Assembly (NCBI GenBank): GCA_004010275.1
Contig: RBWT01000074.1
Span: 1-37,722 of the forward strand
Origin: Streptomyces huasconensis
GTDB taxonomy: Bacteria > Actinomycetota > Actinomycetes > Streptomycetales > Streptomycetaceae
Direction of reading: 5' to 3'
DNA length: 37,722 nt
Numbering within the stretch: the stretch's first letter is position 1; the number at the start of each line of letters is the position of its first letter. The translations under genes were made by a program, and so were the position numbers. The notes under the pieces were generated by a model. That model searched no databases. It had not been told where the DNA came from and worked only from the letters and a program-made list of their open reading frames with translations. This document shows positions 17,499-25,964 of the stretch, piece by piece.

Positions 17499-18527
17499 GT
17501 GCGTATGCCGCGCTCACTCCGTATCGCCGGCGCGTGGGCCGCCGCGCTCGCCCTCGGGCTCACGGCATGCGCCGCCCCGGACGGTGACACCTCCCCGGGT
17601 CCGCGCAAGGCGGCGGCGCGGGAGGCCGCGCCCGACCGGATCGAACCCCTCAAGAGCAGCGCGGAACCCGAACTGCCCGCCACCGTCACCTCCGCCGGCG
17701 GCCGCCGGGTGACCGTGCGGGACACCGCCCGCATCGTGCCGCTCACCGGCAGCCTCAACGAGATCGTCTTCACTCTCGGGCTCGGCGAGAACGTCGTGGC
17801 GCGCGACATCACCGCCACCTTCGAACAGGCCGAGAAGCTGCCGGTGGTGACGCGCGCCCACGACGTCTCCGCGGAGAGCGTGCTCTCGCTCAAGCCGACG
17901 GTCGTCCTCGCCGACACCACCACAGGTCCCGCCGAGGCCATCGACCAGATCCGTGACGCGGGCGTCCCCCTCGTCGTGTTCGACCCGGCGAAGAGCCTCG
18001 ACGACGTGCGCCCGCGGATCGAGGCGGTGGCGAAGGCCCTGGGCGTCGAGAAGTCCGGCGCCGAGCTGACGCGGCGTACGGAACGGCGGATCGACGCGGC
18101 CCGCGCGGGCATCCCCGCCGGGGCCGGGAAGGAGCGGAAGAAGAAGCCGCGGGTGGCCTTCCTCTACCTGCGCGGCTCGGCCTCGGTCTATCTGCTCGGC
18201 GGCCGCGACTCCGGGGCGAGTTCGCTCCTGGAGGCGGCGGGCGCGGTCGACGCGGGCAAGGAGTCGGGGCTGAGGAAGGACTTCACGCCGATCACCAGCG
18301 AGGCGCTCGCCAAGGCCGCGCCCGACGCGATCCTCGTCATGACGAAGGGCCTGGCCTCGGTGAACGGCGTCGACGGTCTGCTGAAGGTGCCCGGGGTCGC
18401 CGAGACCCCGGCCGGCCTGGACCGCCGCGTCGTCTCGATCGACGACGGGGTGCTCCTCAACTACGGGCCGCGGACGGACCAGGTGCTGAAGTCCCTGGTC
18501 GAGCAGCTCTACGGGGACGCCAAGTGA
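17499..18527 (+). CDS. hmuT: Heme ABC transporter substrate-binding lipoprotein
   Basis: The lipoprotein captures heme outside the membrane and delivers it to HmuUV. The signal sequence ends in a lipobox LTAC (about residue 24). The fold is that of class III (FecB-like) binding proteins: ARIVPLTGSLNEIVFTLGLG, then ENVVARDITATFEQAEKLP, VLSLKPTVVLAD and a C-terminal lobe with RVAFLYLRGSASVYLLGG. The spacing matches HmuT of corynebacteria. Length is 342 residues from GTG 17499; an in-frame ATG two codons later is an alternative. It is first in a coupled hmuTUV operon behind the iron box. Confidence 0.9.
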   Translation: MRMPRSLRIAGAWAAALALGLTACAAPDGDTSPGPRKAAAREAAPDRIEPLKSSAEPELPATVTSAGGRRVTVRDTARIVPLTGSLNEIVFTLGLGENVVARDITATFEQAEKLPVVTRAHDVSAESVLSLKPTVVLADTTTGPAEAIDQIRDAGVPLVVFDPAKSLDDVRPRIEAVAKALGVEKSGAELTRRTERRIDAARAGIPAGAGKERKKKPRVAFLYLRGSASVYLLGGRDSGASSLLEAAGAVDAGKESGLRKDFTPITSEALAKAAPDAILVMTKGLASVNGVDGLLKVPGVAETPAGLDRRVVSIDDGVLLNYGPRTDQVLKSLVEQLYGDAK

Positions 18528-19639
18528 CCCTGCCGGCCCAAGCGTCCACCCCGGCCGTCCCCGAGACTCCCAAGGCCCCCGCCGCCCCGGTCGGATTGGC
18601 CCCGCGCCGCCGCCGGACGACCACCCTCCCGCTGACCGCTGGGCTTCTCGCCGCCCTCGTCCTGCTCTGCCTCCTCTCCGCCTCCGTCGGCGCGTACGAG
18701 CTCCCGCTCGGTGACGTGCTCTCCTCGGCCGGACACCGGCTCGGCCTCGGCGGCGCCCCGCTGGACCGCGTCGGCGAGAGCGTGCTGTGGAACGTCCGCC
18801 TGCCCCGCGTCGTCCTCGCGCTGCTCGTCGGCGCCTCGCTCGGCTGCGCGGGAGCCCTGATGCAGGGCGTCTTCGGCAATCCGCTCGCCGAGCCCGGCGT
18901 CATCGGGATCTCGTCCGGCGCGGCGGTCGGCGCGGTCGCATCCATCGCGCTCGGGCTGAACTTCCTCGGCAACTGGACCGTCACCGTCAGCGCGTTCGCC
19001 GCCGGGCTCGTGACGGTCCTCCTCGTCTACGTGATGTCGCGCGAGGGCGGCCGGACGGAAGTCGTCACGCTGATCCTCACCGGAATCGCCGTGAACGCGT
19101 TCGCGGGCGCGCTCATCGGCCTGTGCGTCTTCTTCGCGGACAACGCGCAGATCAGCCAGATCACCTTCTGGCAGCTGGGCTCGCTCGCCGGGGCGACCTG
19201 GCCGAAGGTGCTGGCGGTGCTGCCGTGCGCGCTGCTCGGCCTGGCCGTCGCGCCGTTCTTCTCCCGCAGACTCGACCTGCTGGCGCTCGGCGAGCGGCCC
19301 GCCCGGCACCTGGGCGTGGACGTCGAGCGGCTGCGGCTCGTGCTGGTCCTCGTGGTGGCGCTGCTGACGGCGGCAGCCGTGGCCGTCGCCGGGATCATCA
19401 CCTTCGTGGGGCTGCTCGTCCCGCACCTGCTGCGGATGGTGGCGGGCCCCGGGCACCGCTTCCTCGTGCCCGGCAGCGCGCTCGGCGGCGCGGTGGTGCT
19501 TGTCGCGGCGGACCTGGCCGCGCGTACGGTGGCCGCGCCCGCCGAACTGCCGCTGGGTGTGCTCACCGCTCTCTTCGGCAGCCCGTTCTTCTTCTGGCTG
19601 CTGCGCAGGACCCGTCGCAGGCAAGGTGGTTGGGCATGA
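18524..19639 (+). CDS. hmuU: Heme ABC transporter permease (FecCD/BtuC family)
   Basis: This 371-residue permease has about ten membrane segments. FecCD signatures include LWNVRLPRVVLALLVGASLG, CAGALMQGVFGNPLAEPGVIGISSGA and the coupling region FVGLLVPHLLRMVAGPGHR. An N-terminal Pro/Ala-rich cytoplasmic tail covers about 35 residues. GTG 18524 overlaps the hmuT stop as GTGA, so translation is coupled. It forms the transmembrane dimer for heme import. Confidence 0.93.
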   Translation: MTLPAQASTPAVPETPKAPAAPVGLAPRRRRTTTLPLTAGLLAALVLLCLLSASVGAYELPLGDVLSSAGHRLGLGGAPLDRVGESVLWNVRLPRVVLALLVGASLGCAGALMQGVFGNPLAEPGVIGISSGAAVGAVASIALGLNFLGNWTVTVSAFAAGLVTVLLVYVMSREGGRTEVVTLILTGIAVNAFAGALIGLCVFFADNAQISQITFWQLGSLAGATWPKVLAVLPCALLGLAVAPFFSRRLDLLALGERPARHLGVDVERLRLVLVLVVALLTAAAVAVAGIITFVGLLVPHLLRMVAGPGHRFLVPGSALGGAVVLVAADLAARTVAAPAELPLGVLTALFGSPFFFWLLRRTRRRQGGWA

Positions 19640-20481
19640 TCGGGCAGCTGGGCAGGAGACTCCTCGCGGGGCGGGCGCGCGCGCTGCCGGGGCCGAGTGC
19701 CGCCGGTGACGTGCTCGCCGAGGCCGAGGGGCTGCGGGTGCGGCTCGGCGGCCGCGAGGTCCTCGCGGGGGGTAAGCGTGGCCGCCCGCGCGGGCGAGGT
19801 GCTGGCCCTGGTCGGTCCGAACGGCGCGGGCAAGTCGACCCTGCTGGCCGCGCTCGCCGCCGACCTGCCGGCCGCGGCCGGGGTCGTACGCGTCTGCGGG
19901 CGCCCGGCCGCCGACTGGCCCGCGGCCGAACTCGCCCTGCGCCGGGCCGTGCTGCCGCAGTCCGCCGCGCTCTCCTTCCCCTTCGCCGTCGAGGACGTCG
20001 TACGGATGGGCCGGGCGCCGTGGGCCGGGACGCGCCTGGCGGACGACGACGACCGGATCGTGCGCGAGTCGATGGCGGCCACCGAGGTGGCCGACTTCGC
20101 CGTACGCCCGTTCTCCGCGCTCAGCGGCGGCGAGCGGGCCCGCGTCGCGCTCGCCCGCGTCCTCGCCCAGCGCGCCCCGCTGCTGCTGCTCGACGAGCCG
20201 ACACCGCGCTCGACCTGCGCCACCAGGAGCTGGTCCTCGGGATCTGCCGGGAGCGGGCCGCCGCCGGTGACGCGGTCGTGGTCGTCCTGCACGACCTCGG
20301 CCTCGCGGCGGCGTACGCGGACCGGGTCGCGGTGCTGCGGGGCGGGACACTCGCGGCGGAGGGCGCCCCCGGTGACGTATTCGAGGAGGGGCTGCTGTCG
20401 GAGGTGTACCGGCAGCCGGTCGAGGTCTTCCCGCATCCGCGTACCGGAGCCCCCGTGGTCACTCCCCGCCGCAGCCCTTGA
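19636..20481 (+). CDS. hmuV: Heme ABC transporter ATP-binding protein (two compensating frameshifts)
   Basis: This ATPase of the HmuTUV importer starts at ATG 19636, overlapping the hmuU stop as ATGA. Motifs are Walker A GPNGAGKSTLL, the Q-loop region RAVLPQSAALSFPFAVEDVV, signature LSGGERARVALARVLAQ and Walker B LLLLDEPT, then the H-loop VVVVLHDLGLAAAYADR. SFPFTVxDVV-type wording is characteristic of HmuV. One extra G lies in a G-run near 19770 and one base is missing near 20203 (expected DEPTxALDLRHQE). Together they restore 281 residues, the family length, and no other damage is seen. Confidence 0.9.
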   Translation: MIGQLGRRLLAGRARALPGPSAAGDVLAEAEGLRVRLGGREVLAGGKRGRPRGRGAGPGRSERRGQVDPAGRARRRPAGRGRGRTRLRAPGRRLARGRTRPAPGRAAAVRRALLPLRRRGRRTDGPGAVGRDAPGGRRRPDRARVDGGHRGGRLRRTPVLRAQRRRAGPRRARPRPRPARPAAAARRADTALDLRHQELVLGICRERAAAGDAVVVVLHDLGLAAAYADRVAVLRGGTLAAEGAPGDVFEEGLLSEVYRQPVEVFPHPRTGAPVVTPRRSP

Positions 20482-20501
20482 CCGGCGCTTTGCCTGGCCA
20501 T

Positions 20502-20521
20502 GGGCGGGCCATCAGCCGCCC
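20502..20521 (+). terminator. Small hairpin after hmuV
   Basis: GGGCGG at 20502-20507 and CCGCCC at 20516-20521 form a 6-bp GC stem with an 8-base loop, 20 bases after the hmuV stop. It could end the hmuTUV transcript before the separately controlled efe genes. It is short, so confidence is low. Confidence 0.4.
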
Positions 20522-20614
20522 GTGACCGGCCTGTGAGCAGGGGCGGAACGCGGGGGCGACTTGAGAGCTGAATCACGGAACGGACGGGTATCGGCGAGGT
20601 AAGGGTCGGTTAAG

Positions 20615-20633
20615 TTAGGTCCGCCTCACCGGC
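20615..20633 (+). promoter_or_regulatory. Putative iron box upstream of efeO
   Basis: TTAGGTCCGCCTCACCGGC matches the actinobacterial iron box in its TTAGGT and CTCACC cores and is poor at its right end. It lies 49 bases before the efeO start, in an otherwise gene-free 200-base gap. GGTTAAGTTAGG immediately upstream could supply a -35. Confidence 0.6.
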
Positions 20634-20681
20634 TTGCGGTGGGGCCCCGGCACTCGTCCGTGACCCCGCTTGGAGCCCTCT

Positions 20682-21854
20682 ATGCGACCCGTGCGCCCCG
20701 CCCGCCTGTCCGTCGTCACCGCCGTCGCGACCGCCGCGGCCCTGACCGCCGTCACGGGCTGCACGGAGAAGAGCGACGCCAAGGGCGGCGCGAACAGCGT
20801 GAGCGTGACCGCCACCGACGACTCGTGCGAGGTCTCCAAGAAGGAGCTGTCCGCCGGGCACGTCGAGCTGGCCATCGAGAACAAGGGGGCCAAGGTCACC
20901 GAGGTCTACCTCCTCTTCCCCGACGACCGCATCGTCAGCGAGCGCGAGAACATCGGCCCGGGCACGAAGCAGAGGCTCACCGCCGAGGTGAAGGCCGGTT
21001 CGTACGAGATCGCCTGCAAGCCCGGCATGAAGGGCGACGGCATCCGTCAGAAGGTCACCGTCACGGGCGGCGGCACGACCGCGAAGCGCGACCCGCGCCT
21101 GGACAAGGCCGTCGCCGCCTACCGCGAGTACGCGCAGGAGCAGGCCGACGCGACGCTGCCGAAGGCGAAGGTCTTCACCGACGCGGTGCGCAAGGGCGAC
21201 CTGGCGGCCGCGAAGAAGGCGTACGCCGACTCGCGCATCGGCTGGGAGCGCACCGAGCCGGTCGCCGAGTCGTTCGGCGACATCGACCCCAAGGTCGACG
21301 TCCGCGAGGACGGCCTGGAGGAGGGCCAGGACCCGGAGACGGAGTGGACGGGCTGGCACCGCCTGGAGCGGGCCCTGTGGCAGGACAAGAAGATCGGCAA
21401 GCGGGAGAAGGAGCTGGCCACCCTTCTCGACAAGGACCTGAAGGACTGGCAGGACCGCGTCGGCAAGGCCGTCATCACCCCGACCTCCATGGCCAACGGC
21501 GCCAAGGAACTCCTCGACGAGGTCGCCACCGGCAAGGTCACCGGCGAGGAGGAGCGCTACTCCCACACCGACCTGGTCGACTTCAAGGCCAACGTCGAGG
21601 GCGCCGAGAAGTCGTACGAGCTGCTGAAGCCGGTGGCCGCCGAGAACGACAAGAAGCTCACCGAGGAGCTGGACAAGCAGTTCGCGGCCCTGGACAAGCT
21701 GCTGGACAAGCACCGCGAGGGCGGCCCGGACTCCTACGACTTCGTCTCCTACGACAAGCTCGGCAAGGCGGACGTCAAGGACCTCCAGGACGGCGTGAAC
21801 GCCCTCGCGGAGCCCCTGTCGAAGCTGGCCGCGGCCGTCGTGACGTCCAAGTAG
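20682..21854 (+). CDS. efeO: EfeO iron-binding lipoprotein (cupredoxin + M75 imelysin-like domain)
   Basis: EfeO binds iron outside the membrane for the EfeU permease. A lipobox VTGC follows the signal peptide (about residue 27). An N-terminal cupredoxin-like domain (about 35-130; SAGHVELAIENKGAKVTEVY) precedes an alpha-helical M75 domain (about 145-390) with the motif GWHRLERALW (HxxE-type metal site). ATG 20682 is preceded by GGAG at 20672; an earlier TTG in frame is less likely. The length of 390 residues is normal. An iron box lies upstream and efeB and efeU follow on the same strand. Confidence 0.92.
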   Translation: MRPVRPARLSVVTAVATAAALTAVTGCTEKSDAKGGANSVSVTATDDSCEVSKKELSAGHVELAIENKGAKVTEVYLLFPDDRIVSERENIGPGTKQRLTAEVKAGSYEIACKPGMKGDGIRQKVTVTGGGTTAKRDPRLDKAVAAYREYAQEQADATLPKAKVFTDAVRKGDLAAAKKAYADSRIGWERTEPVAESFGDIDPKVDVREDGLEEGQDPETEWTGWHRLERALWQDKKIGKREKELATLLDKDLKDWQDRVGKAVITPTSMANGAKELLDEVATGKVTGEEERYSHTDLVDFKANVEGAEKSYELLKPVAAENDKKLTEELDKQFAALDKLLDKHREGGPDSYDFVSYDKLGKADVKDLQDGVNALAEPLSKLAAAVVTSK

Positions 21855-21870
21855 CGGCAAGGGGACATCG

Positions 21871-23171
21871 ATGGCCGAGGACGCCACGGGGCACACAGAG
21901 AACACGGCGAACAGGGCGAAGGCGGAGGGCACGGAGGGCACGCGTACGCCGTCGCGGCGCGCGCTGCTCGGCTGGGGCCGGGTGCCGGGCTCGCGCTCGG
22001 CGCGGCGGCGGGCGGCGCGGTGGCGCTGACCCGCTCCGGTGACACGGTGGCGCCCGCCGGGGACGCCGGGGCGGCCGTGCCCTTCCACGGCGCGCACCAG
22101 GCCGGGATCGCGACGGCCGTCCAGGACCGGCTGCACTTCGCGGCGTTCGACGTGAAGACGGACGACCGCGAGGAGTTCGTGCGGCTCCTCAAGGAGTGGA
22201 CGAAGGCCGCGGCGCGGATGACGGCCGGGCACACGGTCGGTGCGGGCGCCCACGGCGGGCTCGCCGAGGCGCCGCCGGACGACACCGGCGAGGCGCTCGG
22301 TCTGCCGCCGTCCCGGCTGACGCTGACGATCGGCTTCGGCCCCTCCCTGTTCGAGAGATTCGGCCTGTCCGGCAGCCGGCCGGAGGCCCTGGTCGACCTG
22401 CCGAGGTTCCCCGGCGACAACCTCGACAAGGCCCGCAGCGGCGGCGACCTGTGCGTGCAGGCGTGCGCGGACGACCCGCAGGTCGCCGTGCACGCCGTCC
22501 GCAACCTCGCCCGCATCGGCTTCGGCAAGGTCGCGGTGCGCTGGTCGCAGCTCGGCTTCGGCAAGACGTCGTCGACGACGCCGGACGCGCAGACGCCTCG
22601 TAACCTGTTCGGTTTCAAGGACGGCACGCGCAACGTGTCGGGGCGGGACGGCGCGGCGCTCGCGCAGCACGTGTGGGTCGGCGCGAAGGACGGGCCGGAG
22701 TGGATGGCGGGCGGCTCGTATCTCGTGGCGCGGCGCATCCGGATGAACATCGAGACGTGGGACCGGACCTCGCTCGGCGAGCAGGAGGACGTGTTCGGGC
22801 GGGACAAGCGCGTGGGGGCTCCGGTCGGCAAGGCCAAGGAGCACGACGAGCCGTTCCTGAAGGCGATGAAGCCCGACGCGCACGTGCGGCTCGCGCACCC
22901 CGACGCCAACGGCGGGGCGACGATCCTGCGGCGCGGCTACTCCTTCACGGACGGCACCGACGGCCTCGGCCGCCTGGACGCGGGGCTGTTCTTCCTCGCC
23001 TACCAGCGGGACGTGCGCACCGGGTTCATCCCGGTCCAGCGCAACCTGGCGCGCTCCGACGCGCTCAACGAATACATCCAGCACGTGGGTTCCGCGGTCT
23101 TCGCGGTCCCGCCGGGCGTCCGCGACGAGGACGACTGGTGGGGCAGGGGCCTGTTCACCGGGAAGGCATGA
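21871..23171 (+). CDS. efeB: EfeB Tat-exported DyP-type heme peroxidase (one frameshift in the signal peptide)
   Basis: EfeB is a dye-decolorising peroxidase of the Efe ferrous-iron system, thought to oxidise Fe(II) or release iron from heme. The start is MAEDATGHTENT at ATG 21871, with a twin-arginine motif SRRALLGWG. One G is missing near 21976; adding it gives ALLGWGRGAGLALGAAAGG and a continuous protein of 433 residues. The DyP heme-site motif GFKDGTRN carries the distal Asp. The proximal His is probably in PDAHVRLAHPDANGG, followed by ILRRGYSFTDG and GLFFLAYQRDVRTGF, all typical of EfeB. The gene lies between efeO and efeU, the usual order in actinobacteria. Confidence 0.92.
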
Positions 23172-23175
23172 ACGG

Positions 23176-24030
23176 ATGTTCAGCTTCGGCAACTATCTGA
23201 TAGGTCTGCGCGAGGGACTTGAGGGCAGCCTCGTCGTCTGCATCCTCATCGCGTATCTGGTGAAGACGGGACGGCGGGACGCGCTGGTGCCGGTCTGGGC
23301 CGGCATCGGCGTCGCGGTGGCGCTGGCGCTCGGCTTCGGCTGCGCGCTGACCTTCGGCTCGCAGGAGCTGACGTTCCAGGCCCAGGAGGCGCTCGGCGGC
23401 TCGCTGTCGATCATCGCCGTGGGCCTGGTGACGTGGATGGTCTTCTGGATGCGGCGCACGGCACGGCACTTGAAGGCGGAACTGCACGGCAAGCTGGACT
23501 CGGCGCTGCGGATGGGCACGGCCGCGCTGGTGGCGACGGCGTTCCTCGCGGTGGGCCGGGAGGGCCTGGAGACGGCCCTGTTCGTGTGGGCGTCGGTGCG
23601 GGCCTCCGGCGACGGTTCGCACGGGCCGCTGATCGGCGTGGTCCTCGGGCTGCTGACGGCGGTGGTGCTCGGCTGGCTGTTCTACAAGGGCGCGGTCCGC
23701 ATCAACCTCGCGAAGTTCTTCACCTGGACCGGCGCGATGCTGGTTGTCGTGGCGGCGGGCGTCCTCGCGTACGGCGTGCACGACCTCCAGGAGGCGGAGT
23801 TCGTCGGCGGGCTGCGGGACAAGGCGTTCGACATCAGCGGCACGATCCCGCCGGACAGCTGGTACGGCACGCTGCTGAAGGGCGTGTTCAACTTCCAGCC
23901 CGATCCGACGGTGGTCCAGGTCGTGGTCTGGCTGCTGTATCTGGTGCCGACGCTGGTGTTCTTCTTCGCCCCGTCGCGGACGGCGGCCGAGCCCCCTGCC
24001 GGGGCCGAGGCGGCCGTGCGGCCCCGGTAG
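23176..24030 (+). CDS. efeU: EfeU/FTR1-family iron permease
   Basis: This 284-residue membrane protein of the oxidase-dependent iron transporter (ILT) family has seven hydrophobic helices. The two REGLE motifs that line the iron path are present: LREGLEG (about residue 12) and GREGLET (about residue 129). The start follows the efeB stop by four bases, so the two are co-transcribed and probably coupled. It would carry ferric iron inward using iron supplied by EfeO and EfeB. The C-terminus is a short Ala/Pro-rich tail. Confidence 0.94.
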   Translation: MFSFGNYLIGLREGLEGSLVVCILIAYLVKTGRRDALVPVWAGIGVAVALALGFGCALTFGSQELTFQAQEALGGSLSIIAVGLVTWMVFWMRRTARHLKAELHGKLDSALRMGTAALVATAFLAVGREGLETALFVWASVRASGDGSHGPLIGVVLGLLTAVVLGWLFYKGAVRINLAKFFTWTGAMLVVVAAGVLAYGVHDLQEAEFVGGLRDKAFDISGTIPPDSWYGTLLKGVFNFQPDPTVVQVVVWLLYLVPTLVFFFAPSRTAAEPPAGAEAAVRPR

Positions 24031-24067
24031 GGTTCGGGCCCGGTAAGGGCGTAGGTGAAGGGACCCC

Positions 24068-25054
24068 ATGAGTAAGGTGCGCAGGCTTCGCGGTCATTGC
24101 CGTCCGGTCGCGGCGGCGGCAGCGGTGACCTCCTTGGCGATGACGGCGACCGGTTGCGTGACGGTGCACGGCGAGCGGGAGGTGCTCCCGGCGGCGACGA
24201 AGGCCGAGGCGGCCCGGGCACTGAAGGACTTCCTCGCCGCGTACAACAAGGCGGACAAGGAGCTGGACCCGGCGCTCGACGCGGCGCGGATCACGGGTCC
24301 GCTGGGCGCCATCAACCAGGCGGGCCTGAAGTCGCGGGGCGTGCAGCACCCGGACGGCAACAAGCACCATGTGCCGCTGGAACTGACGGACGTGACGTAC
24401 TCGATCCCGAAGAAGGCGGGCTGGCCGCGCTGGTTCCTGGCCGACACGAAGGCCAACCGCCGCGCGGACCTGCGCTGGCTGTGGGTCTTCACCAAGGCGG
24501 GCCCCGACGACCTGTGGCGGGCGACCTACCTGAACCTGGTGGCGCCGAAGAAGGTGCCCGAGCTGAAGAAGGACGCGGACGGCTGGGCCGAGCCGGTGGA
24601 CGTGGCCGCGAAGAACCTCGCGATATCCCCCGCGAGGCTCGGCAGGAAGTACACGTCGTACCTGAAGTCGGGCGGCGAGGACTTCGCGCCGGGCGACCAC
24701 ACGAGCGGCTGGAAGGCGATCCGCGACAAGAACGGCAAGCGGGCCGGTCTGGCGGTGCAGTACATCGACGAGCCGCAGAACGCCGGTTCGTTCGCGCCGC
24801 TGGGGCTGCGCACCGAGGACGGCGGGGCGCTGGTGTTCTTCTCCACGCGCCACTACGAGAAGCAGACCGCCTTCAAGGGCCTGAGCCCGCGGGTCGACGC
24901 GGACGCCAAGGCCCTGCTCAAGGGCGAGGTGCGGCAGTCCCTGCTGCTGACGCGGGCCGCCAACCAGGTGGTCGTGGACCCGCTGCGGTCCGGCGGCGGC
25001 AAGGTGACGTTCCTCGGCCGCATCCAGGGGCTGACGGCGGCGCAGGGCGACTAG
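24068..25054 (+). CDS. Putative secreted lipoprotein of unknown function
   Basis: This 328-residue protein starts MSKVRRLRGHCRPVAAAAAV at ATG 24068 and has a lipobox-like TATGC (about residue 30). The mature part has no membrane segments. It shows an NTF2-like opening (EAARALKDFLAAYNKADKELD) and later LRTEDGGALVFFSTRHYEKQTA. It starts 37 bases after efeU on the same strand and may be read with the iron genes, but no iron-binding motif is evident. Similar lipoproteins of unknown role occur in many Streptomyces. I cannot assign a function. Confidence 0.75.
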   Translation: MSKVRRLRGHCRPVAAAAAVTSLAMTATGCVTVHGEREVLPAATKAEAARALKDFLAAYNKADKELDPALDAARITGPLGAINQAGLKSRGVQHPDGNKHHVPLELTDVTYSIPKKAGWPRWFLADTKANRRADLRWLWVFTKAGPDDLWRATYLNLVAPKKVPELKKDADGWAEPVDVAAKNLAISPARLGRKYTSYLKSGGEDFAPGDHTSGWKAIRDKNGKRAGLAVQYIDEPQNAGSFAPLGLRTEDGGALVFFSTRHYEKQTAFKGLSPRVDADAKALLKGEVRQSLLLTRAANQVVVDPLRSGGGKVTFLGRIQGLTAAQGD

Positions 25055-25073
25055 TCCCTGGCCGCGCCGCGCC

Positions 25074-25797
25074 TCAGCCCCGCAGCGGCCAGGCGGCGGT
25101 GTCCTCCTGGGGCTCCCCCGCGACCCGCGCGCACTCGTCGGTGAGCGTCTCCAGGAGCGTCAGGGGGTCCGGCAGCGGATGTTCGGGGCCGCGCACCCAG
25201 CGCACGTCCAGGTCGCCGGGGAGCCTGGCGGGCGGCACCAGGACGTACGAGCCGCGGCAGTGCCAGCGCAGGCCCGGGTGTTCGTCCATCGTCTCGGGGT
25301 GCAGTCCAGCTCGCAGGGCCACCACTCGTCCTCGTCCTCGGGGGTGCCGCGGGTGGCGGTGTAGAAGAGCATCCGGTCATCGCCCGACTCGGCGACGGGG
25401 CCGACGTCGATACCGGCCGCGAGCAGGCGCCGCAGGGCCTCGCGGCCGGCGGCCAGCGGCACGTCGAGGACGTCGTGGACCATGCCGGTCGCGGTGATGA
25501 AGTTGGCCTGCGGCTGGTGGCGGGCCCAGCGCTCGATCTGGCCGCGGTCGGTCGTGGACTGCGTCTGCCAGGCGAAGGAGACGGGGTGGCGGGCCGCGTG
25601 GGGCAGCCGATGCGGTCGCAGGAACATCGGTAGCCGGAGGGGTACGCGGCCGGGGCGAGGGGCAGCCCGGCCCCCGCGGCGGCGAGGAGCAGGTCCTCGC
25701 GGGCCCGGTCATCCGCGGCCGTGTCCTTGGGGCGACGCCGGAGCCACTGGGAGATTTTGCCCTGTCCGCCGGACCGGCTGCCGAACTCCGCGCCCAT
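25074..25797 (-). CDS. Bifunctional DNA primase/polymerase (Prim-Pol)-like protein (two frameshifts)
   Basis: The N-terminus ISQWLRRRPKDTAADDRARE, the CSCDRIGC cysteine motif, HPVSFAWQTQSTTD and the WARHQPQANFITATGMVHDV segment match the Prim-Pol-annotated family of Streptomyces. That family usually has about 240 residues. A missing base near 25605 and another near 25300 restore 241 residues ending WPLRG. FITATG and DVGPVAESG fit a Prim-Pol fold, but the catalytic acidic residues are not certain from the sequence alone. Polymerase activity has not been shown for this small family as far as I know. It is convergent with the lipoprotein gene. Confidence 0.75.
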
Positions 25798-25964
25798 CTA
25801 GCCCCTCACCTCGCCGTTGTGCCGAAAGCATGACCCATGGTCCCACCATCCTGCGCCTCTGGGGGCCGGAGCCCACATCCGGGGTGCTCGGGGCGATGCC
25901 GACGGCGGACCATATGGGCCGACATTGTGTGGCACGTGTCGATTTGCCCACCTACGGTGTCGCC

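Noticed and set aside
20682..21854. EfeO as an active peptidase because of its M75 label
   Set aside because: Imelysin-like M75 domains in EfeO proteins are known as iron-binding modules. The HxxE motif is a metal site here, not evidence of proteolysis.
21119..23192. Minus-strand frames over efeO and efeB
   Set aside because: They are antisense to intact, well-recognised efe genes.
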